In this document: one piece after another, positions 10,048 to 20,284 of the stretch
Layout: the number at the start of each line of letters is the position of its first letter
Position numbering within the stretch: the first letter of the stretch is position 1
From: Parachlamydia acanthamoebae
Lineage (GTDB): Bacteria > Chlamydiota > Chlamydiia > Chlamydiales > Parachlamydiaceae
Direction of reading: 5' to 3'
Length of the DNA: 64,000 nt
NCBI RefSeq assembly: GCF_000875975.1
Contig: NZ_BAWW01000008.1
Location: 248,001 to 312,000 of the forward strand
Notes under the pieces: generated by a model
Seen by the model: only the letters and a program-made list of their open reading frames with translations
The model's database searches: none
Told to the model about the DNA's origin: nothing
Position numbers and translations under genes: made by a program

Positions 10048-12789
10048 TTAGAGCTCTTGTGAAATATAAGTGACTTCAAAAGCTTCCAGGATATCTCCAG
10101 CCTGAACTTCACCAAAATTGTTTAAAAGAATTCCACATTCAAGTCCTTTAGCAACTTCGCGAACATCTTCTTTGACACGTTTTAACGAAGAAATCGGCCC
10201 CTGCCATATTTTTTGGCCGTTTCGCTTAACACGAATGCTGTCATTTCGACGAATAACACCATCGGTCACGTAGCAGCCTGCGACAATTCCGAGATGGGAA
10301 GACTTAAATATTGCTCTAACTTCAGCTTGTCCTTTCTCAGTCTCGATCGGTATTTTATCCAATAACGCTGACATGAGTTCTTTAATGTCATCGATTGCAT
10401 GATAGATAATATCATGTAAGCGTACTTGAACACCCAACTGTTTAACTAAAATGTCTGCGTGGCTTTCAATTTTTGTATGAAAACCGAGAATTACAGCTTT
10501 TGAAGCAGCTGCTAATTGCACATCAGATTCAGCGATTTCACCTACACCTGTTGAAATAATCACTAATTCCGCTTTTGTGGATTTAATTTTTTCTAAGGCA
10601 ACTTTCAAGGCTTCCAAAGACCCCTGTACGTCAGCTCTTAGAACAACGTGCAAGACTTTCTTAGCTGTTTCTGTCGCTTGTTGGAATACATTTTCCAGAG
10701 AAGCCTTTTTCATCTTTTGCAGGTTAACTTGTCTAATTCCAAGCATACGCGCTTCGGCAATGCTTCTGGCTTCTTTCTCACTGCTCACAACAATGAACTC
10801 TTGTCCTGCATCTGGCAAGCCTGAAAGGCCTGTAATTTCAGCTGGAGTCGAAGGTGGAACTTCATCCATTTCACGACCAAATTCATCGTGAATTGTTTTA
10901 ATTCTCCCCCAAAGTTGTTCAAAAACAAGAGCGTCGCCTTTACGCAGTGTTCCATTCTGAACCAAAATTGTGGCTTTAGAACCCATGCCTTTATGAAGTT
11001 CGGATTCAAGTACCGTTCCTCTAGCTCTGGCTGAAGGATTTGCTTTTAATTCGAGAATTTCAGTCTGCAAAGCTAACATTTCAAGCAATGTTTTAATGCC
11101 TTCACCTGTTGTTGCAGAGCAATTCACCGTAATGATTTGACCGCCCCAAGCTTCTGGGAGAAGTTCGTGTTCTGCTAACTGTCGGTAAACGTTTTCAGCA
11201 TTAAAATTTGGCTTATCACATTTATTGAGGGCCACAATAATTGTCACTTTTGCTTCTTTTGCATGCTGAATCGCTTCGACTGTTTGTTGACGAATGCCTT
11301 CATCTCCAGCAATTACGAGAACAACAATATCCGTGACATCCGCACCGCGAGCTCGCATGGATGAGAACGCTTCGTGACCAGGAGTATCTAAAACGGTTAG
11401 ATCGCCAACATCTGTGTGGCAGCAAAATGCACCGATATGCTGAGTAATAGCTCCCGCTTCGCCGGCAGCACGATTACTTTTACGGATTGCATCGATCAAA
11501 CTTGTCTTTCCATGGTCAACGTGTCCCATGAAGGCAACGACCGGTGGACGAGTTCTTAGCAAGGAAGGATCTGTACTTTCAATCTCTTGTTTAATGCTTT
11601 TATCTGTAACGCGAATTCTTTCCTCTTCTGTCGTGTCGATGGTAATTTCGCAACCAAACTCATTTCCAAGTAATTGAACAAGTGTTTCATCTTCAAGAAT
11701 GTCGTTAATTGTCACAACGATTCCCTGCAAGAAAATTTTAGCAATTAATTGAGAAGCTTTAAGCTTCATTTCACTTGCTAGATCTTTCAAGGAAATAGGT
11801 AAACGAATAGAAAGAGAAGTTGGTCGTGTAACAGTTTCTTCTTGCTGACGAGCTGATTTACCTCTTCTTTTTCTCCAATTTTGATCTTCATCATTTTCAC
11901 GCAAACCTTGTCTGTCACGTGAATCAAAAGACCTCATTTGAGTAGGCTGACGCTTAACCGGTTTAACATCGCGGAAATCTTTAAACTTTGGCCCTTTTTT
12001 CTCAGCTTGTACTAATTCTTCTTGCTTTTCTGGTGATGCCACTTCAGTAGGTCTTTTTACTTTCGGTTTTGGTTTTCCGTCGCGAGAATCAGCTTCAGTA
12101 CGTACAGGTGCTGCAGGTTCTACTTTTTTAGGCTTTGCTACAGGTGGTTTTGGAGGTGGTAGCAAATCTTTAATATGACGCCCTGTGGGGCCTAATTTCT
12201 CGCGAACTGGGGCTGGTTTTGGAGCAGGAGCTTCAACAGGTGCTGGAGCTTCAGGTTCTTTAACGGGCTTAGGCGCTTCTTTTATGATTTCTTCTTGTTC
12301 CACAGAAACAACGGTCTCTTCAATTTTAGGTTCCGCTACTTGTGAAAGAGATTCGACAACAGCCTCTTCTTCTTTTTCAATCAATTCTTTGGCACTCTCG
12401 GCGTCGGCGATAGGTGCGATAGATTCTTCAACGACTGAAGATTTAGCTACTTTTTCATCGATTGTTTCTTCAGCTTCTATCTGTTCAGATAGCTGATTTT
12501 CAACATCCTCACTTGAAGCTATTTCTGAAATCCCTTTCCCTTCGCCAGGTTCTGCAAAAACAGATTTGGAACGAGCTCGGATGCGTGGAGCAGCAGCTTC
12601 TTCCTTATGGCTTTTAACCTCTTCTTCCGATGCAGGTTTTTTAGAAGGCTTGCTTACAGGCTTAGCTTCTAGTTGCTCTTCAGATTCGGGTGCATTTTTC
12701 TTTGCTGCCAGCTTGCTTTTAACTGCTTCCAAATTTACGGCTTTTGCGATTTGGGTATTTTTAATTGTTAACTTAAGGTTTTTTGCCAA
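10048..12789 (-). CDS. infB: Translation initiation factor IF-2
   Basis: GTPase that places initiator tRNA on the 30S subunit. The 913-residue protein has a long low-complexity N-terminal third rich in Glu, Lys, Ala and Pro, an IF2-N module around 325-375, a G domain with GHVDHGKT at 422-429, DTPGHEAF and NKCD, then the C-terminal beta-barrel and initiator-tRNA binding domains. The start appears to be TTG at 12789: AAAGGA lies nine bases upstream, no ATG is available nearby, and KNLKLTIKN resembles the N-terminus I recall from chlamydial IF-2. It follows nusA by four bases and precedes rbfA. Confidence 0.95.
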   Translation of the reverse strand: MAKNLKLTIKNTQIAKAVNLEAVKSKLAAKKNAPESEEQLEAKPVSKPSKKPASEEEVKSHKEEAAAPRIRARSKSVFAEPGEGKGISEIASSEDVENQLSEQIEAEETIDEKVAKSSVVEESIAPIADAESAKELIEKEEEAVVESLSQVAEPKIEETVVSVEQEEIIKEAPKPVKEPEAPAPVEAPAPKPAPVREKLGPTGRHIKDLLPPPKPPVAKPKKVEPAAPVRTEADSRDGKPKPKVKRPTEVASPEKQEELVQAEKKGPKFKDFRDVKPVKRQPTQMRSFDSRDRQGLRENDEDQNWRKRRGKSARQQEETVTRPTSLSIRLPISLKDLASEMKLKASQLIAKIFLQGIVVTINDILEDETLVQLLGNEFGCEITIDTTEEERIRVTDKSIKQEIESTDPSLLRTRPPVVAFMGHVDHGKTSLIDAIRKSNRAAGEAGAITQHIGAFCCHTDVGDLTVLDTPGHEAFSSMRARGADVTDIVVLVIAGDEGIRQQTVEAIQHAKEAKVTIIVALNKCDKPNFNAENVYRQLAEHELLPEAWGGQIITVNCSATTGEGIKTLLEMLALQTEILELKANPSARARGTVLESELHKGMGSKATILVQNGTLRKGDALVFEQLWGRIKTIHDEFGREMDEVPPSTPAEITGLSGLPDAGQEFIVVSSEKEARSIAEARMLGIRQVNLQKMKKASLENVFQQATETAKKVLHVVLRADVQGSLEALKVALEKIKSTKAELVIISTGVGEIAESDVQLAAASKAVILGFHTKIESHADILVKQLGVQVRLHDIIYHAIDDIKELMSALLDKIPIETEKGQAEVRAIFKSSHLGIVAGCYVTDGVIRRNDSIRVKRNGQKIWQGPISSLKRVKEDVREVAKGLECGILLNNFGEVQAGDILEAFEVTYISQEL

Positions 12790-12793
12790 GGCC

Positions 12794-14068
12794 TTATGTC
12801 CTTTGTTTTCTTATTTGTTCTAATATTTTATCTGCGAGCTCAATGCTAATTCCAGGCACTGTAGCCAATTTTTCCGGAGCAGCAGTTAAAATCGCTCGCG
12901 GTGTGCTATATCCTTCTGCGATTAAATGCTCGAAAATGAGTGTATTCACACCTTCAATATTTTTTAGTGGTTTATCTAGCCAAGGTTCTTGAGAGGTCGC
13001 AAGCTCTGAACGCTCGACGGCCATCGCATGGTTGTATTCTGCCATGCGTTGAACTTCTAGTTCATACCCAATCAGTTGGCTATTTAAACGCGCATTCATT
13101 CCTTTTTTACCGATAACGGCTGCAAAATCCGCGTCATCAACGACAATTGAGATTGTCTTGTCATCTTCATTAACACTGACCTTGCGAATTTCGATAGGAT
13201 CTAGTGCGTTTTGCAGTAACTCTACTGGATCTTGAGAATAAGGAATAATGTCAATTTTTTCATTGTTTAATTCGCGAACAACATTTTTTACACGAATCCC
13301 GCGCATTCCAACACAAGAACCTACTGGATCGATTTTTGAGTCTGTTGAACGCACCGTCATTTTTGTTCGGTAACCAGCTTCACGTACAATACGGTCGATC
13401 ACAACAATCCCATCATTTAATTCGGGGACTTCTTGCATCATCAGCTGCTTGACAAATTCAGGATGACTGCGAGAAAGTACAACTTCTGCACCACCATTTT
13501 CTGTTTCGTTAACCTCGTAGAGAAGAGCTAAAACTTTTTCACCGACATGATACTTTTCTGTTTTCGGATAATGCTTGGTCGGCATGATAGCTTCAACTTT
13601 TCCAAGATCAATTACGACATTTGATCCACGCACAAAACGTTTGATTGTGCCGGAAATGAGTTCATTCGTTCGATGTCTATATTCTTCATAGATAACATCT
13701 CGCTCAGCATTGCGTAATTTTTGTGTAATAATCTGTCTTGCTTTTTGTGCTGCGATTCGCCCAAAGTCTTTTGGTGTAGCAACGACATCAATAAATTGAC
13801 CGATTTCACAATCGGGATCAATTTCACGCGCATCTTGCAGAGAGATTTCTTGAGCCTCGACTTCGACTTCTTCTACAATTTCTTTTTCGCAGTAAACATC
13901 AATGTTCCCAGATTTTGGGTTAATCGTGACCGTCACATTTGATGCTCCGCTAATACTTTTCTTAGCAGCAGCTCGCAAAGACTCCTCAATTGCAGCTACA
14001 ACAATATTTCGCTTAATTCCTTTTTCACGCTCTAAATACTCAAAGATTGCAATTAGATCTTTGTTCAT
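12794..14068 (-). CDS. nusA: Transcription termination/antitermination factor NusA
   Basis: RNA polymerase-binding factor that modulates pausing, termination and antitermination. Order of domains: N-terminal polymerase-binding domain ([18 protein letters not shown]), S1 domain near 130-200, two KH domains ([17 protein letters not shown] and [17 protein letters not shown]), and a helix-hairpin-helix-like tail ([16 protein letters not shown]). The 424-residue length is typical. The ATG at 14068 has AAGAGG a few bases upstream; the further GTG/TTG-type extension to 14098 is not needed. First gene of the coupled unit to infB and ribF. Confidence 0.95.
   Translation of the reverse strand: MNKDLIAIFEYLEREKGIKRNIVVAAIEESLRAAAKKSISGASNVTVTINPKSGNIDVYCEKEIVEEVEVEAQEISLQDAREIDPDCEIGQFIDVVATPKDFGRIAAQKARQIITQKLRNAERDVIYEEYRHRTNELISGTIKRFVRGSNVVIDLGKVEAIMPTKHYPKTEKYHVGEKVLALLYEVNETENGGAEVVLSRSHPEFVKQLMMQEVPELNDGIVVIDRIVREAGYRTKMTVRSTDSKIDPVGSCVGMRGIRVKNVVRELNNEKIDIIPYSQDPVELLQNALDPIEIRKVSVNEDDKTISIVVDDADFAAVIGKKGMNARLNSQLIGYELEVQRMAEYNHAMAVERSELATSQEPWLDKPLKNIEGVNTLIFEHLIAEGYSTPRAILTAAPEKLATVPGISIELADKILEQIRKQRT
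12799..12804 (-). promoter_or_regulatory. Shine-Dalgarno sequence deciding the infB TTG start
   Basis: AAAGGA on the minus strand, nine bases before TTG at 12789 and overlapping the 3' end of nusA. It is the main reason for accepting the non-ATG start. Confidence 0.6.
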
Positions 14069-14323
14069 GTTTTTGCCTCTTACCTCTGTGGCACACAACT
14101 CAGAATCTTTGTACCACTGATGAATTATTGGTTATTTTTTTGCATCTATTGCTGTTGCTTATTTATATCCCAGCTTCTTGCTATTTTGATAAATAGCAGA
14201 AAAATCTTTTGTATTTTATCGAATCTACTGCGGAGGCTGTGCATTGAGCTTGCTCTGGATTTTTCTTGTCTTGACTGCCACTTAGATCATTCATGAGATT
14301 GGCTAGAGTCTTCAGGATATCCT

Positions 14324-14353
14324 AAGCGCCTCTTAAAGTTTTAAGAGGCGCTT
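14324..14353 (-). terminator. Hairpin downstream of rpsA
   Basis: Perfect 14-base stem, AAGCGCCTCTTAAA with its complement, separated by two bases and directly downstream of the rpsA stop codon. It lacks a strong U-run, so it may be a terminator or a transcript-end stabiliser between rpsA and nusA. Confidence 0.6.
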
Positions 14354-14365
14354 GCAGTGAATCAT

Positions 14366-16138
14366 TTATGATTCGTCAGATTCATCTGATTCGGTATTTT
14401 CGTCATCGTCTTTACGCCCTTCTTCCGCATCTTTTTTCTTGCGTTTAGATGGAGCAACAACAATGTCGTCATGGTTGCATTGGTTTTGATCGATCAAGTA
14501 TTCTTTAATTGACAATGCAATTTTTTTGTACTCTGGATCTAATTTAATGACCTTTGCGATCACTTCATCACCTTTTGCAACAACATCTTCAACTTTGCCA
14601 AATGCTTTATCTGAAAGCTCTGTCACATGAATGAGACCTTCAATTCCACTTTCTAGCTCTACAAATGCTCCGAAAGCTGTGATTTTGCTAACAACCCCTT
14701 TTACAAGAGTGCCTACAGGCATTGTCTTCTCGATGCTTTCCCAAGGATTATCACTTAACTGTTTTACACCTAAGGTGATTTTCTTGCTATCTTTATCAAC
14801 AGAAAGAATGACGGCATCTACAACATCACCTTTTCGGAGAACTTCAGATGGGTGAGAAACCTTTTTAATCCAGCTCAAATCAGAAATATGAATGAGACCT
14901 TCAACACCAGGCTCTAACTCAACAAACGCGCCGTAATTGGTCAAGCTTTTAATTTCAGCTTTTACATTGGTGCCAACTTGGTATTTGTTTTGAACGTCAT
15001 CCCATGGATTGTGTTCTGTTTGTTTGATTCCAAGAGAAATTTTCCCTTCATCTTTCTGAACAGACAAAACGATCGCTTCTACTTCATCACCTTTTTTCAC
15101 AACATCGCTTGGATCTGTCACATTTTTTACCCATGACATTTCGGAAACGTGGATTAAACCTTCAATTCCAGGTTCAATCTCGATGAATGCGCCATATGGA
15201 AGTAGGTTAACAATTTTACCTTTTACACGTGTTCCTGGCGGATACTTCTGTTCAATTTGATCCCATGGATTTGGCTCTTTCTGCTTGAGACCTAATGCAA
15301 CACGGCCTTTTTCTTTGTCGATGCTGAGGATCTTCACTTTCAATTTATCGCCTAACTGCACCATTTCGGAAGGATGTTTAATTCTCTTCCAAGTCATATC
15401 TGTGATGTGCAAGAGACCGTCGATTCCATCCAGGTCAAGGAAGACACCAAAGTCTGTAATATTCTTAACAGTTCCTTCACGAATATCCCCTTCTTGAATT
15501 CTCTCAAGAACTTCTGCTTTTTTCGATACGCGCTCTGCTTCGAGTAGTTCTCTGCGGGAAACAACAACGTTCTTTCTTTCGATATTGATCTTAAGGATTT
15601 TAAATTCGTAAGTTTTGTCGATGTAGTCATCCAAATTCTTAATACGCTTATTGTCAATTTGGGAACCAGGCAAGAAAGCTTCCATCCCGATATCAACCAT
15701 TAAACCACCCTTGACTTTACGCAAGACTCTTCCTTTAACAATCGAACCTTCTTCACAATGCTGCAAGATGTATTCCCACTGACGAAGACGCTCAGCTTTC
15801 TCACGAGAAAGCACGATTTGACCATTGTCATCTTCAGCCTGATCGAGTAGAACTTCTACTTCACCATCTAACACGATTTGCGAAGGATCGGAGAATTCTT
15901 CCATGGGGACAAGTCCTTCAGACTTAAGACCCACATCGACAACGACATGATCCTTCGTGATCTCAACAATTCTTCCTTTTAGCACGGTACCAGGAATCAT
16001 CGCAGTGGGTTCTTCGATGGATACATCTCCCCCTTTTTGATCTAACATTGCTTTAAATGCTTGTGCGTCTTTTTCATCGAACATAACATCATCAACGATA
16101 TTACTTTCTTCCCACGCACGTTTAAATTTATTACTCAT
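14366..16138 (-). CDS. rpsA: 30S ribosomal protein S1
   Basis: RNA-binding ribosomal protein that docks mRNA on the 30S subunit. The 590 residues contain six S1 repeats; the later ones carry near-identical modules such as [37 protein letters not shown] and [19 protein letters not shown], each followed by a KGD-type turn and a regularly spaced NPW motif. The C-terminus is a Lys/Asp/Glu/Ser-rich tail. ATG at 16138 follows a strong purine run (GGAAGGAG), somewhat distant at about 11 bases. Its position upstream of nusA-infB matches the chlamydial order I recall. Confidence 0.96.
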   Translation of the reverse strand: MSNKFKRAWEESNIVDDVMFDEKDAQAFKAMLDQKGGDVSIEEPTAMIPGTVLKGRIVEITKDHVVVDVGLKSEGLVPMEEFSDPSQIVLDGEVEVLLDQAEDDNGQIVLSREKAERLRQWEYILQHCEEGSIVKGRVLRKVKGGLMVDIGMEAFLPGSQIDNKRIKNLDDYIDKTYEFKILKINIERKNVVVSRRELLEAERVSKKAEVLERIQEGDIREGTVKNITDFGVFLDLDGIDGLLHITDMTWKRIKHPSEMVQLGDKLKVKILSIDKEKGRVALGLKQKEPNPWDQIEQKYPPGTRVKGKIVNLLPYGAFIEIEPGIEGLIHVSEMSWVKNVTDPSDVVKKGDEVEAIVLSVQKDEGKISLGIKQTEHNPWDDVQNKYQVGTNVKAEIKSLTNYGAFVELEPGVEGLIHISDLSWIKKVSHPSEVLRKGDVVDAVILSVDKDSKKITLGVKQLSDNPWESIEKTMPVGTLVKGVVSKITAFGAFVELESGIEGLIHVTELSDKAFGKVEDVVAKGDEVIAKVIKLDPEYKKIALSIKEYLIDQNQCNHDDIVVAPSKRKKKDAEEGRKDDDENTESDESDES

Positions 16139-16311
16139 TTATAAGGTTTCTCCTTCCTTTTTGACTAAAGGAATTATGCTATCAGATGGTTAAGAAAAAA
16201 AGCAACCGTAAAAGATCTCCAGACACAATTAAAAACGGAGCGACAAAAAGGGAGAAACAAAGAAAAAGTGAGGGTTCTTATTGATTGATTTACTTGACAC
16301 TTCTACACAAC

Positions 16312-16329
16312 CTCTTAAATATTTAAGAG
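16312..16329 (-). terminator. Palindrome downstream of the FtsL-like gene
   Basis: Perfect 18-base palindrome CTCTTAAAT/ATTTAAGAG just after the stop codon. No U-run follows, so a terminator role is only possible. Its core resembles that of the rpsA hairpin (CTCTTAAA/TTTAAGAG). Confidence 0.35.
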
Positions 16330-16335
16330 ACGTGC

Positions 16336-16638
16336 TTAATCTTGTAGTGGTTGAGGTTCTTCTAATACAACGATATCATTTTTATAGGGATAATGTAAAT
16401 GACCAAATTCAGGCTTCCTTTGAAGTTCCATTAAATGGATAGGACTTTCAAATCGATCTATCTCATAACTGAGTCTAATATTATCTTTTTCAATACGCTC
16501 AACTTCTTTTTTAAGAGATGGAATCGCAAGACGCAATTCCGTCAATTCATTTTGTCGATCGATTAAGCCATAAAGCGTAAAAGCCGCGCAAGAAATGCAA
16601 ACAAGAATTTGGAAAAACAACACCTTACGCGTATTCAT
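16336..16638 (-). CDS. ftsL: FtsL-like cell division protein
   Basis: A 100-residue bitopic membrane protein: short basic N-terminus (MNTRK), one hydrophobic helix at about residues 6-25, then a leucine-zipper-like coiled coil (LTELRLAIPSLKKEVERIEKDNIRL in two heptad stretches) and a short periplasmic tail. Size, topology and overlap by ATGA with rsmH match FtsL of division clusters; FtsL sequences diverge widely, so the assignment rests on position and architecture. In Chlamydia the equivalent gene lies between mraW and pbp3; here pbp3 is 17 kb away. Confidence 0.7.
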   Translation of the reverse strand: MNTRKVLFFQILVCISCAAFTLYGLIDRQNELTELRLAIPSLKKEVERIEKDNIRLSYEIDRFESPIHLMELQRKPEFGHLHYPYKNDIVVLEEPQPLQD

Positions 16639-17567
16639 AATTTTTCTAGGACTCGAAGCTTAGCACTGCGACTGCGCGGATTAGCAGCCACTTCTTCGTC
16701 ATTTGCAACAAGCGGCTTTCGCGTCAATAGGCGCACCTCTGGATCTTTATCTCGAAAAAGACCAGCTAATCCTCGCGTATCCCACTTATCACTGGCCGCA
16801 TGGCGAAAAAGATTCTTGACAATTCCATCTTCCAAACTATGAAAACTAATAATTCCCAGGCGACCGCCCTTTTTCAATCTTCTAATCGCCGCAGGAATGA
16901 CACGCTCCACCACGTCTAATTCTTTATTTACACAAATTCTTAAAGCTTGAAAAACAAGTGTGCAAGGATGAATTCTTTTAGCTGGGTTAAAGCGAAGTAC
17001 TGGTCGAAGGACCTCCACTAATTGCTGAGTCGTTAAGATTTGCTTTTCCGCTCTTGCCTGCACAATTGCGCGCGCAGCTGCTCGCCAATGCCTTTCCTCA
17101 CCGTAATCTCGAAAAAGCCGCTCCAATTCTTTTTGCGGCCAAGTATTCACAACAATCGCAGCGGTAAGGGGATTGCGGGGATCCATCCGCATATCCAGCG
17201 GACCTTCTTTTGAAAAACTAAATCCTTTTTCGGCAATATCGAGCTGCATGGAGGATACCCCTAAATCAAGCAAAATCCCATCAACAGTGCTAATTTCTAG
17301 TTGATCTAAGAATTTCTCTAAATTCTCAAAATTTCCTGAAACGAAGGTCACCTTTTCACTCCAAGGCGCTAAATTCTCAGCCGCAACGGTAAGAGCGAGA
17401 GGATCTTGATCAATTGCAATCAACCTTTCGATTTCGGGATGGGTGGCTAAAAGAGCAGCTGAATGACCACCCGCGCCAGCTGTTCCATCGATGAAAATAC
17501 GCAAAGAACAGGGACTGAAGGATTCAATCACCTCTTTCATTAATACAGATTGATGGACTTTTGACAT
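16635..17567 (-). CDS. rsmH: 16S rRNA (cytosine(1402)-N4)-methyltransferase
   Basis: SAM-dependent methyltransferase acting on C1402 of 16S rRNA (formerly mraW). The SAM-binding motif FIDGTAGAGGHS lies at about residues 25-36, IDQDPLAL follows, LLDLGVSSMQLD and GFSFSKEGPLDMRMD are the active-site region, and IISFHSLEDGIVKNLF is the C-terminal signature. 310 residues is normal. Its stop overlaps the ATG of the FtsL-like gene. Divergent from the two small conserved chlamydial genes, an arrangement also recalled around CT272-CT274 of C. trachomatis. Confidence 0.95.
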   Translation of the reverse strand: MSKVHQSVLMKEVIESFSPCSLRIFIDGTAGAGGHSAALLATHPEIERLIAIDQDPLALTVAAENLAPWSEKVTFVSGNFENLEKFLDQLEISTVDGILLDLGVSSMQLDIAEKGFSFSKEGPLDMRMDPRNPLTAAIVVNTWPQKELERLFRDYGEERHWRAAARAIVQARAEKQILTTQQLVEVLRPVLRFNPAKRIHPCTLVFQALRICVNKELDVVERVIPAAIRRLKKGGRLGIISFHSLEDGIVKNLFRHAASDKWDTRGLAGLFRDKDPEVRLLTRKPLVANDEEVAANPRSRSAKLRVLEKL

Positions 17568-17867
17568 AACATCTCAATTTAGACTGGGATAAGATATAAA
17601 GCCTACCAAAGTTAGGGCATTCATGCAATGAGATTCACACGAAAGACAAGAGATATGAGAGTCCAATTTACAAGAAAATCTCACAGTGTTAAACTAAATA
17701 TAAGGGTCGAAAAGTTAAACACACAACAATTCTATTAAAAATTAACGAAAATTCCCCATTCAAAACAAATGGCCTAAAAGCTAATTGTAAATATATGGGG
17801 AACATTGTTTAATCGGACGTTTTAAAACGACGATTTATGCAGCAGTATGATATAAATGAGGTGATGT
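17568..17867. other. Intergenic region between divergent rsmH and 17868 gene
   Basis: 300 AT-rich bases with no gene-sized frame. It must contain promoters for both directions, but I see no pair of boxes convincing enough to list. GAGGTG five bases before the ATG at 17868 is a good ribosome-binding site. Confidence 0.5.
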
Positions 17868-18317
17868 ATGGCTACCATTGACCAACTAGACTTAAGCGTC
17901 TATAACTTGTATGCAATTCGCACCAAAATGTTGGAGCAAATTGACCAACAACTCAGCCTTAAGTCAGCATCTTCGATCCCTCCACAAACACAAATTGTTG
18001 ATATTAATCCCAAGCTAACAGAGCTTGATATTTTGCTAGGGATTGTCCCCCTTCATACCCCTTGGGCTTATTTCTATCCGCCTCAACGCATTCGAGATTT
18101 GAGACGCTCACCCTTTGCTTTTTATCGCGTCGCCCCTTCTTTGGGCTCCTATGAGGATCAAGAAGAGCTAGAAGCTACACTCGCAGCGATTCCTTGCAGC
18201 ACAGCTGAAGAAGAGCAAGAAAAAAAAGCAATCACAAACTGTTTTAAGCAAATTAGTAAAATTAACGAATGGCTTGGATTCATCGTCGGACGAATCGGAC
18301 AATTCTTACAGGGATAA
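17868..18317 (+). CDS. Conserved chlamydial protein (CT273-like)
   Basis: A 149-residue soluble protein without recognisable catalytic motif. It has an N-terminal helical region (IDQLDLSVYNLYAIRTKMLEQ split over two turns), a Pro/Tyr-rich centre (TPWAYFYPPQRIRD) and a C-terminal helix ending in FIVGRIGQFLQG. It is followed three bases later by a TPR protein, forming a two-gene unit. The pairing and the location beside rsmH match the CT273-CT274 pair of C. trachomatis as I remember it; that match is by position, not by alignment. Function unknown. Confidence 0.75.
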   Translation: MATIDQLDLSVYNLYAIRTKMLEQIDQQLSLKSASSIPPQTQIVDINPKLTELDILLGIVPLHTPWAYFYPPQRIRDLRRSPFAFYRVAPSLGSYEDQEELEATLAAIPCSTAEEEQEKKAITNCFKQISKINEWLGFIVGRIGQFLQG

Positions 18318-18320
18318 TGC

Positions 18321-18716
18321 ATGGCTAAAATCAATTGGGTAAAATCTTTAGGGTGGACGGAAGAGCAACTGGATGACCTACGCTTTACTGGATATGCCTA
18401 TTTAAGGCAGGGTAAATATGATATTGCCCTCGCTTTTTATGAAGCATTAGCTGCTTTATCCCCCAATAACGCCTACGATCTTCAAACTCTAGGCGCGTTA
18501 TACTTGCAACTCAATAATCCTGTTAAAGCATTAAAATGTTTCGATCAAGCATTAAAAGTTGAGGCAGATCATGCTCCGACACTTTTAAATGTGGCAAAAG
18601 CACTTTTTATGCTCGGAAAAAAAGAGGAGGGCCTTAAATTAGCCCAAATTCTTCAAAATGAACCCAGTTTAATAATATCTAATACGGCAAAAGCCTTAAT
18701 TTTAGCTTATAGTTAA
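18321..18716 (+). CDS. TPR-repeat protein (CT274-like)
   Basis: 131 residues consisting mostly of three tetratricopeptide repeats: YAYLRQGKYDIALAFYEAL, then YDLQTLGALYLQLNNPVKAL with CFDQALKVE, and ALFMLGKKEEGLKLA. It resembles small SycD/LcrH-type class II secretion chaperones in size and repeat count, but many TPR adaptors look alike, so a chaperone role is only a possibility. Translation is likely coupled to the upstream gene (three-base gap). The last four bases overlap the convergent aminotransferase gene. Confidence 0.82.
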   Translation: MAKINWVKSLGWTEEQLDDLRFTGYAYLRQGKYDIALAFYEALAALSPNNAYDLQTLGALYLQLNNPVKALKCFDQALKVEADHAPTLLNVAKALFMLGKKEEGLKLAQILQNEPSLIISNTAKALILAYS

Positions 18717-19891
18717 GCTTTTAACCCTAAAATCTTTTTTAAAGAATAGCAAACTTTTTGAATCTGCTCTTCGGATAAATCCACATAAAGAGGCAGTGAA
18801 AGCGCTTCGGAATAATACGCTTCCATTTCAGGAAAATACTCAGAAATATCACCTAAAGACGATTTATAAATAGGGTGCCTATAAATAGGTATGTAGTGCA
18901 CTTGGGTGCCAATTCCATCCTCATAAAGCTTTTGCATCACTTCTGCACGCGTTTTTTTTATCGCTTTAAAATCTATTTGCACCACAAACAAGTGATAAGC
19001 ACTATAAGCATCATGTTTGGGTGAAAAAAAAGTTATGTATGGTGTATTTTTTAATAGTTCGCGATAAAGGGACACGAGTTTTTGCCGTCTCTTAATGAAT
19101 GAATCTAGTCGTTTGAGCTGGCTCAATCCCAGGGCAGCTTGCATTTCTGTCATATGAAAATTCCCTGTGATTTCTTCAACTTCGTAATACCAGGGCATTT
19201 CTTTCAACATTTCAGCCGTTTTTTTCATTCCATTGTTTCTAAAACGACGCAATCGAGCATCCAAATCTGGATCATTCGTTAAAACCATTCCCCCTTCACC
19301 CGTTGTCAGATTTTTCGCAGGATGAAAACTGAGAACTGTCATGGCACTCCATGTGCAACACCCCACTTTTTCACCCGTCGGATAGCGCGAGCCTAAAGCA
19401 TGGGCAGCATCTTCAATAATCAAAGTCTCGGGATTTTTTATCATTTGGTCGAGCTTTTTCATATCGACAGGAATTCCTGCAAAATGCACGGGAAGAACGA
19501 CGTTTTTCCCCCGAGAAATGGGCTGATTCACATTATATGCTAATTGATCTAGACTGAGGTTGCCGCTTTGACGCTCAATATCAATAAAAATAGGAGACAC
19601 GTTTCTTAAAGATGCTGCGCCGGAACTGATCACAAAAGAATTCGGGGTTGTGAGAAAGCGATCTCCCGGCTGAATTTTTCCGACATGGCAAGCAGCCGTT
19701 AACCCTGTGGATGCGCTATTAAAGGCCACAGCATATTGCGCTCCGCAATAATCAGCTATTGCCTGTTCAAAAGCTTGTACGTAAGGTCCTCGCGTTAAAA
19801 AGCTTCCCGACATAGCTTTCATCACCTCTTCTCTATCAGAGTCGTCAATGGATTGTCGGGCGTAAGGGATAAAATTTGGAGATTCTAACAC
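18713..19891 (-). CDS. DegT/DnrJ/EryC1/StrS aminotransferase, PseC-like
   Basis: PLP enzyme of nucleotide-sugar metabolism. About 392 residues with YARQSIDDSD near the N-terminus, the glycine/serine region AFNSASTGLTAACHVG, the EDAAHALGS motif and the PLP lysine in FHPAKNLTTGEGG (Lys193). The LTTPNSFVISSGAAS and GTQVHYIPIYRHPIYK segments resemble PseC, the UDP-4-keto-6-deoxy-sugar aminotransferase of pseudaminic acid synthesis. No other pse or sugar-nucleotide gene is adjacent, so the product may serve LPS or another glycan. A longer frame opens with GTG at 19918; the GTG at 19891 is preferred because GAGGAA lies six bases upstream. Possible lateral gain. Confidence 0.85.
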   Translation of the reverse strand: MLESPNFIPYARQSIDDSDREEVMKAMSGSFLTRGPYVQAFEQAIADYCGAQYAVAFNSASTGLTAACHVGKIQPGDRFLTTPNSFVISSGAASLRNVSPIFIDIERQSGNLSLDQLAYNVNQPISRGKNVVLPVHFAGIPVDMKKLDQMIKNPETLIIEDAAHALGSRYPTGEKVGCCTWSAMTVLSFHPAKNLTTGEGGMVLTNDPDLDARLRRFRNNGMKKTAEMLKEMPWYYEVEEITGNFHMTEMQAALGLSQLKRLDSFIKRRQKLVSLYRELLKNTPYITFFSPKHDAYSAYHLFVVQIDFKAIKKTRAEVMQKLYEDGIGTQVHYIPIYRHPIYKSSLGDISEYFPEMEAYYSEALSLPLYVDLSEEQIQKVCYSLKKILGLKA

Positions 19892-20284
19892 AGTTGTTTC
19901 CTCGTTCAATAAGTACACTTAAAGGATGAAGACTCGATATGAATCTGTCAAGAATTTAAAGCAAAGTCGAGATCCTAAACCTTTTTCTTTGCAAACCGTT
20001 CTAACTGCATTTTCTCTATAAAAACCGCACAAATTAAACAAAAATTTCACATGATCAAATTATATGAACTTCTTCTGAATTCATACCCAAATTAAAATGA
20101 ATCACATGTGATACTAAACTCAGTCTACAGCAAGAGACCTTGATTAAAACCAATCTTATCATCCCCTAACATCCATAACTTTTGTCTTATTGTTAAGCTT
20201 GTTAAATATTCATATTGACGAAAGTCTCAGTTAAAGTTAAAGAATAAATCATATCCTATTCCTTAACATTTTCTAGATGCAAGT
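19892..20284. other. Intergenic region between aminotransferase and chemoreceptor genes
   Basis: About 390 AT-rich bases between divergent genes. TTGACG at 20215-20220 with TAAAGA 17 bases on (20238-20243) is a weak candidate promoter for the receptor pair. I see no RNA gene or repeat. Confidence 0.4.
19898..19903 (-). promoter_or_regulatory. Shine-Dalgarno sequence deciding the aminotransferase start
   Basis: GAGGAA on the minus strand with a six-base spacer before GTG at 19891; the alternative GTG at 19918 has no comparable site. Confidence 0.5.

Noticed and set aside
12185-12496. Plus-strand frame of about 100 codons opposite the infB N-terminus
   Set aside because: Ser/Gly/Ala-rich antisense image of the low-complexity IF-2 linker.
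17846-17851. TATGAT as a -10 box for the 17868 gene
   Set aside because: Too near the start: the transcript would begin inside the ribosome-binding site.
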